Part shown: positions 7,872 to 16,400 of the stretch, in pieces
Numbering within the stretch: the first letter of the stretch is position 1
Layout: every line of letters starts with the position of its first letter
NCBI GenBank assembly: GCA_015492195.1
Contig: WGFP01000067.1
Span: 1 to 21,815, forward strand
Length of the DNA: 21,815 nt
Direction of reading: 5' to 3'
DNA from: Acidiferrobacterales bacterium
Lineage (GTDB): Bacteria > Pseudomonadota > Gammaproteobacteria > Acidiferrobacterales > Sulfurifustaceae
Made by a program: the position numbers and the translations under genes
Notes under the pieces: model-generated
What the model was told of the DNA's origin: nothing
Databases searched by the model: none
What the model saw: only the letters and a program-made list of their open reading frames with translations

Positions 7872-7996
7872 TTAACGTGCGGCGGAGTTTTGTATGAGAA
7901 GGGTCAAACGTATCGGTATTATTCCGTATTGTAAGGACGAGCCATAAAGACTTCCCATCCATATTGCCTATATTCGATCAACGCTTGTGTTAATGT

Positions 7997-9940
7997 ATGC
8001 AAGGGGGAGGAGACTTTAGGAGTGCACGTAATTTGGCAAACTTACCTTTAATACACCGTCCCGTCCGTCTGGTTCTGATCAACCCCCGGTTTCCGGAAAG
8101 TTTCTGGAGCTTCCGCTGGGCCGTGGAAAAGGTTTTGCGGGGCAAACGGACCATGAACCCGCCCCTCGGGCTGGCGACGCTGGCCGCGCTGTGCCCGCCG
8201 CACTGGGAAGTGGAAATCGTCGACGAAAACATCGAGTCCATACCACTTGCGCCCAAGGCGGATCTCATCGGTGTCTGCGGCATGGCCGTCCAGTTTCCGC
8301 GCCAGCGGGAGCTGCTGAATTACTACCGCAGAAAAGGCTACCACGTGGTGGCGGGCGGCAGCTACGCGTCGCTGTGCCCCGAGCACTACGAACACCTGGC
8401 GGACACCGTGGTGGCCGGCGAGGCCGAATATATCTGGCCGCGGTTCTGCCGCGACTTTGAACAAGGGACGCCCCGCAAGCTTTACCGCGAGACCGGGGTG
8501 GTTGCCCTTAAGGATTCCCCGCCTCCGCGCTTTGATCTCCTTAAGATCGACAAATACGCGACCGTGGGCCTGCAATACTCCCGCGGTTGCCCGTTTCAAT
8601 GTGACTTCTGCGACATCATTGTGATGTTCGGCCGTCAGCCGCGCGTCAAGGACGTGGCGCAGATCGGGCAGGAACTCGACCGCCTGCGCGCGCTCAATGT
8701 GCACAACGTGTTTTTTGTGGACGACAACCTGATCGGCAACAAGGCCCGCGCCAAGGAACTGCTGCGGTTTCTGATCGATTACCAACGCACGCACGGCTAT
8801 CGATTCCAGTTCGGGACCCAGGCCTCGCTGAACCTGGCGGAGAACGAGGAACTGCTGCGATTGTTCGGCGAGGCGAATTTTGCCTGGGTGTTTCTCGGCA
8901 TCGAATCGCCCGACGCGGAGAGTCTGAAGGAGATCAACAAAACCCAGAACACCCGCCTGGACCTCCTCACCGCCGTTCGTAAGATCTATGCCGCCGGGAT
9001 CGACGTGCTTGGCGGATTCATCGTCGGCTTCGACAATGACACCCTCGACACCTTCGAGCGCCAGTACCGGTTCATCACCGACGCCGGAATTCAGGTGGCC
9101 ATGATCGGCCTGCTGGCGGCGCTGCCCAAGACCCCGTTGCACGAACGGCTGAAAAAGGAAGGCCGGTTGATTCCGGGAGCGGAATGCGGAGACAACACCA
9201 AGGCCGGCACCAATTTCATCCCGAAACGGATGGATTACGCGGCCATGGTGCAGGCCTATCAGGCCCTGTGCCGGCGTCTGGTGGGGAACCGCGCCATCGC
9301 CGATCGCATCCGCAACAAAACCCGCTACCTGCGCCGCCCCCTGGCGCAGAACGGTTATTCGTGGCGTCAGCAGCTGGGGATAGTGCGACGGTTCTTCACG
9401 CGCGGTGTGCTCCTGGGCGGGCCCGGGCGCCTGTATCAGTTTCTGCGCACCGTGACATGTTGTCCCCCCCGGCTTTGGCCCCAAGTCATCGGGGACTGGA
9501 TCGCGGGTTTGGCCATGCGGGACTACGGCAAGCGCTACTTCAGCGACAACTCCGCCAAGGGGCGGCGCTTGGCCCAAAAGACCCTCGAGTTTCTGCGCCG
9601 GTCCTATGACGCCCGCCCGCGCGCAGGCGCTCTAGAGGTTTCCCTGCGGTTTGCGGAAACGGGTGCCAACCTTGCGCTCACCCTGCGGGGCGCCTTGGAC
9701 CGCCGCTTCTTCCGGCGCGCGGGGCGTCGGTTGGAAAAACTCCTGCGCCGGTCCGCGACCACCGTCACCCTGTACATCGAGGAGCTTCGGGAAGGTCAGC
9801 GGCACCACCTCGATCTCCTGCTGAAGCGGCTCGCCCGTTACGGGGACCGGGTCTCGATTCGAGTCAGCGAGAAGATCCGCCCCATGCTGGCGATCAACTC
9901 TTCCGTGTTCCACTTGGTGTTGGATGAGACGTCCGCATAG
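7997..9940 (+). CDS. B12-binding domain radical SAM protein (HpnP-like subfamily) with C-terminal extension
   Basis: Residues 22-160 form a cobalamin-binding-like domain, opening LVLINPRFPESFWSF and PPLGLATLAAL as in the HpnP/DUF4070 subfamily. It lacks the DxHxxG lower-ligand motif, as many class B enzymes do. Residues 190-400 are the radical SAM core with C198, C202 and C205 (CX3CX2C) for the 4Fe-4S cluster. A DUF4070-like region follows to about 530. Residues about 546-647 form an added domain with alternating strands and helices that resembles a STAS fold. The ATG at 7997 is followed by GGGAGGAG and TAGGAG, so the real start could be the in-frame TTG at 8033. HpnP methylates hopanoids at C-2, but no hopanoid genes lie nearby, so I do not assign that function. 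It stands alone. Confidence 0.85.
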   Translation: MQGGGDFRSARNLANLPLIHRPVRLVLINPRFPESFWSFRWAVEKVLRGKRTMNPPLGLATLAALCPPHWEVEIVDENIESIPLAPKADLIGVCGMAVQFPRQRELLNYYRRKGYHVVAGGSYASLCPEHYEHLADTVVAGEAEYIWPRFCRDFEQGTPRKLYRETGVVALKDSPPPRFDLLKIDKYATVGLQYSRGCPFQCDFCDIIVMFGRQPRVKDVAQIGQELDRLRALNVHNVFFVDDNLIGNKARAKELLRFLIDYQRTHGYRFQFGTQASLNLAENEELLRLFGEANFAWVFLGIESPDAESLKEINKTQNTRLDLLTAVRKIYAAGIDVLGGFIVGFDNDTLDTFERQYRFITDAGIQVAMIGLLAALPKTPLHERLKKEGRLIPGAECGDNTKAGTNFIPKRMDYAAMVQAYQALCRRLVGNRAIADRIRNKTRYLRRPLAQNGYSWRQQLGIVRRFFTRGVLLGGPGRLYQFLRTVTCCPPRLWPQVIGDWIAGLAMRDYGKRYFSDNSAKGRRLAQKTLEFLRRSYDARPRAGALEVSLRFAETGANLALTLRGALDRRFFRRAGRRLEKLLRRSATTVTLYIEELREGQRHHLDLLLKRLARYGDRVSIRVSEKIRPMLAINSSVFHLVLDETSA

Positions 9941-10281
9941 TCGGCGACCGGCACCACATCCACGGGCGCATCTGTAGGACACCATGCGTGAATTACGGCT
10001 GGGAGTAATCACAAAGAATGTTGCGCTGTGGTTGAGAAGGAACCTCGTCTTGCATACGTTCAATGTAGGTCGGTATCCATTCGGATACTGAGTAAAGCAA
10101 AGCCCTTTCAAGGCGAATCAAATTAATTTCCAGAATTATCCTCCATTATTTATACCCTGATTACTCTATTTAATTAATTGAGTAAATCTTGCAATAGTCG
10201 GATTTGCCGAAGTCATTCGTGGCAAGTAGTTGCTGCGAGGGCGCTATCCTGAATGATTGGGTGGAAATAGCCCAGTTTTAT

Positions 10282-10295
10282 TTGATCCAAGTCAA
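10282..10295 (+). promoter_or_regulatory. FNR/ANR-type binding site of the nar promoter
   Basis: TTGATCCAAGTCAA matches the FNR consensus TTGAT-N4-ATCAA at nine of ten defined positions. Its centre (10288.5) lies about 30 bp before the -10-like TATAGA. With a start near 10330 this gives a centre near -41.5, the classic class II FNR geometry. FNR-family proteins induce nar genes when oxygen is absent. Confidence 0.7.
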
Positions 10296-10308
10296 TTCTA
10301 TTTATTTA

Positions 10309-10328
10309 AATCAATTATAGATTTGATT
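10309..10328. promoter_or_regulatory. Inverted repeat across the nar -10 region
   Basis: AATCAA and TTGATT are perfect 6-bp arms around 8 nt that include TATAGA (10316-10321), the likely -10 element. The half-sites are FNR-like sequences in the outward orientation. A regulator bound here would block RNA polymerase, but in an AT-rich stretch this may be chance. Confidence 0.35.
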
Positions 10329-10351
10329 CAGGTTTATTAAATCCACGGCGT

Positions 10352-10358
10352 TACCCCT
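10352..10358 (+). promoter_or_regulatory. Possible NarL heptamer
   Basis: TACCCCT fits the NarL heptamer consensus TACYYMT exactly, but lies downstream of the inferred start of transcription and has no paired heptamer. A single 7-bp match is weak evidence. Confidence 0.2.
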
Positions 10359-10401
10359 GGATCGAGCAACCTGGAAAAGATTAAACAGGAGGTCGGTATT
10401 C

Positions 10402-11664
10402 ATGCCAAGCACACGTTTTAAGCAACTCTCCGTACTGACCATGAACACAATTGCGTTCACGGTCTGCTTCGCAGTGTGGGTCGTGTTTGCCATAATCGGC
10501 ATTCCCATCGCAGCTGATCTGGAGCTCAACGAGACGCAGTTTGGCATCCTTGTCGCCACCCCCATTCTTACCGGTTCGTTGTTGCGCCTGCCGTTGGGTA
10601 TGCTCACCGACAAGTACGGCGGCCGTCCGGTGTACTTCGGTTTGTTGGTTTCGGTCATCGTCCCGCTATGGTTGCTCGCCGAGGCTACCGCATATTGGCA
10701 TTTCCTGGTTCTCGGCCTGTTCGTTGGCGCTTGCGGCGCATCGTTTGCCGTGGGCATTTCCTACACCGCGCGCTGGTTTACCCGCGAGCGTCAAGGCTTC
10801 GCCATGGGCATCTTCGGCGCCGGTAACGCGGGCGCCGCGCTGACCAAGTTTGTCGCTCCCTCCCTGGTAGTGGCCTACGGTTGGCAGGCGGTGCCTAAGA
10901 TCTACGCCGTGGCCATGACCATCACTGCCATCGCCTTCTGGTTCTTTGCTTTCCCCGAGCCCGAACGCCGCGTGGCGTCCCGCGTCACCTTCCGCGATCA
11001 GTTGCAGGTGCTTAAGGATCCCGTGGTGTGGAAGTATTGCCAGTATTACTCGTTGGTGTTCGGCGGTTTCGTGGCGCTGTCGCTATGGATGACCAAGTAC
11101 TACATCAGCGAGTACGGCTTCGATCTGCGCACCGCGGCCCTTCTGGCGGCGATCTTCGTGCTGCCTTCGGGGATAATCCGTGCCTTGGGCGGCTGGCTTT
11201 CCGATCGCTTCGGTGCCCACACCGTGACCTGGTGGATCATGTGGGTCTCCCTGGCTTCCTTGTTCTTCATGTCCTATCCACCCACCGAGGTGGTGATTCG
11301 CACCGTCGACAACGGTGAGTTGCGCATGACTCTGGGCGTCAACGTGTGGTGGTTCACGGTGCTGCTGTTTATCGTCGGCATCGCATGGGGATTCGGTAAG
11401 GCCTCGGTGTTCAAGTATCTCTCCGACGAGTACTACGGAGACATGGGCGTGGTCTCCGGTATCGTCGGTCTGGTCGGGGGCCTGGGGGGATTCTTTCTGC
11501 CCATCATGTTCGGCGCCGTCCTCGACGTCACCGGGGTTAACAGCACCGCCTTCATGCTCCTGTTCGGCGTCACATTGGTATCGCTGATGTGGATGCACTA
11601 CTCCGGCGAGCGCGGCAGGGACCGGGCCGGCCGATCGCAGGTCGCGCCCGGTGTATCGGAATGA
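10402..11664 (+). CDS. narK1: NarK1-type nitrate transporter (MFS)
   Basis: This major facilitator protein of 420 residues should have 12 membrane segments. It has both nitrate signature motifs of the NNP family, GIFGAGNAGAAL (137-148) and GLVGGLGGFF (356-365), and two arginines expected in the substrate path, R62 (LLRLPLG) and R260 (GIIRALGG). NarK1-type proteins are thought to import nitrate with protons, which starts respiration before nitrite builds up. AGGAGGT at 10387-10393 sits 8 nt before the ATG. It is the first gene after the FNR-type promoter. K1 versus K2 type is judged from gene order and length, so the direction of transport is an inference. Confidence 0.92.
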   Translation: MPSTRFKQLSVLTMNTIAFTVCFAVWVVFAIIGIPIAADLELNETQFGILVATPILTGSLLRLPLGMLTDKYGGRPVYFGLLVSVIVPLWLLAEATAYWHFLVLGLFVGACGASFAVGISYTARWFTRERQGFAMGIFGAGNAGAALTKFVAPSLVVAYGWQAVPKIYAVAMTITAIAFWFFAFPEPERRVASRVTFRDQLQVLKDPVVWKYCQYYSLVFGGFVALSLWMTKYYISEYGFDLRTAALLAAIFVLPSGIIRALGGWLSDRFGAHTVTWWIMWVSLASLFFMSYPPTEVVIRTVDNGELRMTLGVNVWWFTVLLFIVGIAWGFGKASVFKYLSDEYYGDMGVVSGIVGLVGGLGGFFLPIMFGAVLDVTGVNSTAFMLLFGVTLVSLMWMHYSGERGRDRAGRSQVAPGVSE

Positions 11665-11756
11665 ATTCACGCCCGGTATGGACCGTGACGCCGGGGGCAA
11701 ACATCGATCGACGGAACTGGACGGCGGTTTGCGCCCGAATTTTACGCGCACCGAAG

Positions 11757-11779
11757 GCGCCGGGCAGGATGCCCGGCGC
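11757..11779. repeat. Perfect GC-rich hairpin between narK1 and narK2
   Basis: GCGCCGGGCA and TGCCCGGCGC form a perfect 10-bp stem with a 3-nt loop (GGA). No T-run follows, so it is more likely an RNA-stability or attenuation element, or a repeat related to the 5' hairpin of the element at 4783, than a simple terminator. It sits in the 161-bp gap, the largest inside the nar block. Confidence 0.6.
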
Positions 11780-11825
11780 AATGCCGGAATACTTGCAAAA
11801 TTAAGGTCACAACAAGAGGAAAACT

Positions 11826-13436
11826 ATGACTGACATCAGAAAATGGGACGTCGAGGACAACGCCTTTTGGGAGTCGACCGGCAAGAAGATCGCCTTCAGA
11901 AACCTGTGGATATCGATCCCCAGCCTGTTGTGCGGGTTTGCCGTGTGGCTGTACTGGGGAATCATCACCGTGCAGATGCTCAACCTCGGCTTCCCCTTCT
12001 CCGCGCCCGAGCTGTTCACGTTATCCGCCATCGCCGGCCTGACCGGCGCGACACTGCGTATTCCGAACACGTTCTTCATCCGTATCGCGGGGGGACGCAA
12101 TACCATTGTTTTCACCACCGCGCTCCTGATGATCCCGGCGCTGGGGACGGGCCTCGCCCTGCAAAGCCAGGATACGCCGCTGTGGGTGTTCCAGCTGCTT
12201 GCCCTGCTCTCGGGCATCGGCGGGGGCAACTTCTCTTCTTCCATGTCCAACATCAGCTTCTTCTTCCCCAAGCGGATGCAGGGACTTGCACTGGGGCTCA
12301 ACGCGGGTTTGGGCAACGCCGGCGTTACGACGATGCAGATCCTAGTGCCTCTGGTGATGACCTTCGCGCTGCTCGGTCCCTTGAGCGGCGATCCCATGGT
12401 TTTGCAGACCACCAGCGGCACCCTTATCGGCAAGATCAAGGCAGGCTCCGAGACTTGGCTGCAAAACGCCGGTTTCGTGTGGCTGCTGTTCCTCGTCCCA
12501 CTCGCCTTCATTGGTTGGTACGGGATGAACAACATTCGCACGGAGCACGTGTCCCCCCACATCGGCGGCCCGGTTAATAGCTTCGCCAAGATCACCGGCA
12601 TGTTGCTCGTCGGTTTTCTCACCGCTTCCGCGGGCCTCTACGCGATGCTGCCGCCACCGATTGGGATCGGCCTGGTGAACAAATGGCTCGTTCTCCCGGC
12701 GGTGGTCGTGGCGACGGTGTTCCTGTTGAAACTCATTCCCGGTGACATCCGTCCCAACCTGACGCGCCAGTACAAGATCTTCAACAACAAACACACGTGG
12801 GCGATGACCATCATCTACGTTATGACCTTCGGCTCGTTCATCGGCTATTCAGCGGCCTTTCCGCTGGCCATCAAGGTGGTGTTCGGTTACATCCATGTGC
12901 CGGACGCGGCGGGGGTGCTCCAGCATGACGTGGTGAATCCCAATGCCCCGAGCGCGCTGATGTACGCCTGGATGGGACCGTTCATCGGCGCCTTCATCCG
13001 TCCCCTGGGCGGTTGGGCCTCCGACAAGGTCGGCGGTGCGAAGATCACGCAGATCGTTGCCATCGTGATGATCGTCGCGGCCCTCGGGGTGGCCTATTAC
13101 ATGTCCGTCGCCTATCGCTCGGCGACCCCGGAAGAGTACTTCGTTCCCTTCTTTCTTCTCTTCCTGGTGTTGTTCGCGGCTACCGGCGTGGGCAATGGCT
13201 CCACCTTTCGCACCATCGCCGTGGTCTTCAACAAGGAGCAGGCCGGGCCGGTGCTGGGTTGGACCGCGGCGATAGGGGCCTACGGCGCATTCATCATTCC
13301 CAAGGTGTTCGGCGAGCAGATCAAGGTGGCGGCACCGGAGCACGCGCTCTATGGGTTCGCGGTGTTCTACTTTGTCTGTCTGCTTATCAACTGGTGGTTC
13401 TACATGCGCCCCGGGGCTTACGTGAAAAACCCATGA
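11826..13436 (+). CDS. narK2: NarK2-type nitrate/nitrite transporter (MFS)
   Basis: The 536-residue product is longer than narK1, mainly through extended loops between hydrophobic segments (around residues 185-215 and 370-390). It keeps NNP-family motifs GLNAGLGNAGVTTMQ and AAIGAYGAFIIPKVFG and arginines R78 (ATLRIPNTF) and the one in FIRPLGGWASDK. K2-type proteins are associated with nitrate/nitrite exchange, which removes toxic nitrite made in the cytoplasm. AGAGGA precedes the ATG. The narK1-narK2-narG order matches the arrangement in Pseudomonas aeruginosa; in Paracoccus the two transporters are fused. NarG begins 31 bp after the stop. Confidence 0.92.
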   Translation: MTDIRKWDVEDNAFWESTGKKIAFRNLWISIPSLLCGFAVWLYWGIITVQMLNLGFPFSAPELFTLSAIAGLTGATLRIPNTFFIRIAGGRNTIVFTTALLMIPALGTGLALQSQDTPLWVFQLLALLSGIGGGNFSSSMSNISFFFPKRMQGLALGLNAGLGNAGVTTMQILVPLVMTFALLGPLSGDPMVLQTTSGTLIGKIKAGSETWLQNAGFVWLLFLVPLAFIGWYGMNNIRTEHVSPHIGGPVNSFAKITGMLLVGFLTASAGLYAMLPPPIGIGLVNKWLVLPAVVVATVFLLKLIPGDIRPNLTRQYKIFNNKHTWAMTIIYVMTFGSFIGYSAAFPLAIKVVFGYIHVPDAAGVLQHDVVNPNAPSALMYAWMGPFIGAFIRPLGGWASDKVGGAKITQIVAIVMIVAALGVAYYMSVAYRSATPEEYFVPFFLLFLVLFAATGVGNGSTFRTIAVVFNKEQAGPVLGWTAAIGAYGAFIIPKVFGEQIKVAAPEHALYGFAVFYFVCLLINWWFYMRPGAYVKNP

Positions 13437-13467
13437 ATCCTGAATCCTGCGAAACGGAGAAATAAGC

Positions 13468-16400
13468 ATGAGCCATCTACTGGACCGCTTGAATTTCCTG
13501 AAAAACAGAAGCGTCGGGACTTTCGCGAACGGCTATGGCGATACCACGTCCGAGAACCGCGATTGGGAAGACACCTACCGTAACCGCTGGCGCCACGACA
13601 AAGTCGTGCGTTCCACTCATGGCGTAAACTGTACAGGGTCCTGTAGCTGGAAAATCTACGTCAAATCCGGCATCGTCACCTGGGAAACCCAGCAGACCGA
13701 TTATCCGCGCACCCGCGCCGGTATGCCGAACCATGAACCACGCGGCTGCGCCCGTGGCGCAAGCTACAGCTGGTATCTCTATTCCGCCAACCGGGTGAAA
13801 ACTCCGCTGATCCGCGCCAGGTTGTTGAAAAGCTACCGCAAGTTGCGCAGCAGTAATTCGCCGATTGAGGCCTGGACAAAGCTGCAAGAGGATCCAATCC
13901 TGCGGGCCGACTATACTGTCCTGCGCGGTAAAGGTGGTTTCGTACGTGCCGATTGGGATGAAGCGACTGAAATCATCGCCGCCGCCAATGCTTATACCGC
14001 CAAAACTTACGGTCCTGACCGGGTGTTTGGCTTCTCTCCTATTCCCGCCATGTCCATGGTGTCCTACGCTGCCGGCTCGCGCTACCTGTCGCTGCTGGGC
14101 GGCACCTGCATGAGCTTCTACGATTGGTATTGTGATCTGCCGCCGGCCAGCCCCATGACCTGGGGCGAGCAGACCGACGTGCCGGAATCGGCCGATTGGT
14201 ACAACGCCGGTTTCCTGATCCTGTGGGGTTCGAACGTGCCGCAGACGCGCACGCCCGACGCCCATTTCTACACCGAGGCCCGCTACAACGGCACCAAGTC
14301 GGCGGTGGTCAGTCCCGACTATTCGGAGGCTGCCAAGTTCGGCGACATCTGGCTGGCCCCCAAGCAGGGCACCGACAGCGCCCTGGCTTTGGCCATGGGC
14401 CACGTGATCCTGCGCGAGTTCCATCTCGACCGGCAGGTCGCTTATTTTGAGAACTACGTGCGGCGTTATTCCGATATGCCGATGCTGGTGCGTCTGGATG
14501 AACAAGACGGCAAACTGGTGCCTGGGCGTTTGCTGCGCGCGGCTGACTTTGATGACAACTTAGGTGAATCCAACAATCCCGAATGGAAAACCATCGCCTG
14601 TGATCGCCGCTCCGGTAATCCGGTGGTTCCCAATGGCTCGGTTGGTTTCCGCTGGGGCGAGAAAGGTCGTTGGAACCTGGAAGAAAAATCCGGCGAGCGT
14701 GATACCGAACTGCGTCTGTCGCTTGTTTCGGAAGAAAACCATGATGAGATTGTCGGCGTTGATTTCCCATATTTTGGCGGCGAGGCGACCGATAACTTCG
14801 TCAAATGTGAACACCCTGATGTGTTGACCCGCAATGTGCCGGTCAAGAAGCTCAAACTGTCGGATGGTGAAACTTATGTAGCCACGGTCTTTGACCTGTT
14901 CTGCGCCAACTACGGTCTTGATCGGGGTCTGGGCGGCGACTGGGCGGCCAAGTCCTACGACGAAGATTTACCTTTCACCCCGGCCTGGGCAGAGAAGATT
15001 ACCGGCGTACCGCGCGATCAGATCATCACCGTGGCGCGCGAATTTGCACTAAACGCGGAAAAGACCGAAGGCCGCTCGATGATCATCCTCGGGGCCGGCC
15101 TCAACCATTGGTACCACATGGACATGAATTATCGCGGCATCATTAACATGCTGGTGATGTGCGGCTGCGTCGGCAAGTCGGGAGGCGGTTGGAGCCACTA
15201 CGTGGGCCAGGAGAAGTTGCGCCCGCAAACCGGCTGGCAGCCTCTGGCCTTTGCGCTGGACTGGGCGCGCCCGCCGCGACACATGAATTCAACTTCCGCT
15301 TGGTATGCCCATACCGACCAGTGGCGCTACGAGACTCTGAGCGCACGCGAGATCATCTCGCCCACGGCACCCGAAGGCGACTGGAACAAGGCCAGCCTGA
15401 TCGACTACAACATCCGCGCCGAGCGGATGGGCTGGCTGCCGTCGGCCCCGCAGCTCAAGACCAACCCACTGGAGGTGGCCAAGGCCGCGAAGAAGGCCGG
15501 CAAGGACATCCTTGCCTATGTGATCGAACAACTTAAGTCCGGCGTGCTGGAGATGTCCTGCGAGGATCCGGACGCGCCGGAGAACTGGCCACGCAATTTG
15601 TTCGTGTGGCGCTCCAACCTGCTGGGATCGAGCGGCAAGGGGCATGAGTATTTCCTTAAGCATCTGTTGGGCACCGATCACGGGGTGATGGGCAAGGATC
15701 TGGGCGAGGAGGGTCGCCAGAAGCCGATTGAGGCGAAGTGGCACGACGAGGCGCCGCAGGGCAAGCTGGACCTGCTGGTGTGCATTGACTTTCGTATGTC
15801 CACCACCGCCGTCTATTCCGACATCGTGCTGCCTACCGCCTCGTGGTACGAGAAGAACGACCTCAACACCTCGGATATGCACCCTTTCATCCATCCGCTG
15901 CAGGCGGCCGTGGACCCGGCCTACGAGTCGAAATCCGACTGGGAGATCTTCAAGGCCATTGCCCGCAAGTTTTCGGAAATCGTGCCGGGCTATCTTGGCA
16001 AGGAGACCGACATCGTGGCCCTGCCCACGCTGCACGACACACCCGCCGAGATCGCCCAGCCGGAGGTGCGCGACTGGAAGAAGGGCGAGTGCGAGTTGAT
16101 CCCCGGCAAGACCGCGCCCAACTACATTCCGGTGGAGCGCGACTATCCCAATCTCTACAAGCGCTTCACCTCGCTGGGGCCGCTCATGGAGAAGGTGGGC
16201 AACGGCGGCAAGGGCATTGCTTGGAATACCGGGTTGGAGGTCCAGCACCTCAAGGATCTCAATGGCGTAGTCACCGAGGAAGGCCCCACCAAGGGGCTGG
16301 CAAAGATCGATACCGACATTGATGCCAGCGAAGTAATCCTGATGCTCGCTCCCGAGACCAACGGCGAGGTGGCGGTGAAGGCTTGGGATGCGCTCTCGAA

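Larger units (their letters stand above)
7600..7996. other. 397-bp divergent spacer between fabA and the radical SAM gene
   Basis: The spacer contains the fabA promoter candidate (7680-7709) with an inverted repeat on its -35 side, and a separate inverted repeat at 7847-7871. A 93-codon minus-strand reading frame (7681-7962) covers most of it but has no ribosome site, runs over the promoter and resembles nothing, so I treat it as non-coding. No clear promoter for the radical SAM gene was found; TATATT near 7970 lacks a good -35 partner. Confidence 0.6.
9941..10401 (+). other. 461-bp AT-rich leader upstream of the nar genes
   Basis: The first 150 bp show nothing I can name. From about 10110 on the sequence is clearly AT-rich, and it holds the FNR-type box (10282-10295), a -10-like TATAGA (10316-10321), an inverted repeat over that -10 and one perfect NarL-type heptamer, TACCCCT (10352-10358). 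I see no terminator for the radical SAM gene and no convincing reading frame. Confidence 0.65.

Noticed and set aside
7681..7962. 93-codon minus-strand frame in the fabA-radical SAM spacer
   Set aside because: There is no Shine-Dalgarno, it runs over the likely fabA promoter, and the protein has a low-complexity, unfamiliar sequence.
8048..9577. 509-codon open frame on the minus strand opposite the radical SAM gene
   Set aside because: It lies wholly within the well-supported plus-strand gene, is rich in His/Gln/Arg/Val typical of antisense frames in GC-rich DNA, and shows no domain.
10081..10190. Additional NarL-like heptamers (for example TTGAGTA, TACTCTA)
   Set aside because: Each departs from the consensus at one or more positions, and such matches are frequent by chance in AT-rich sequence.
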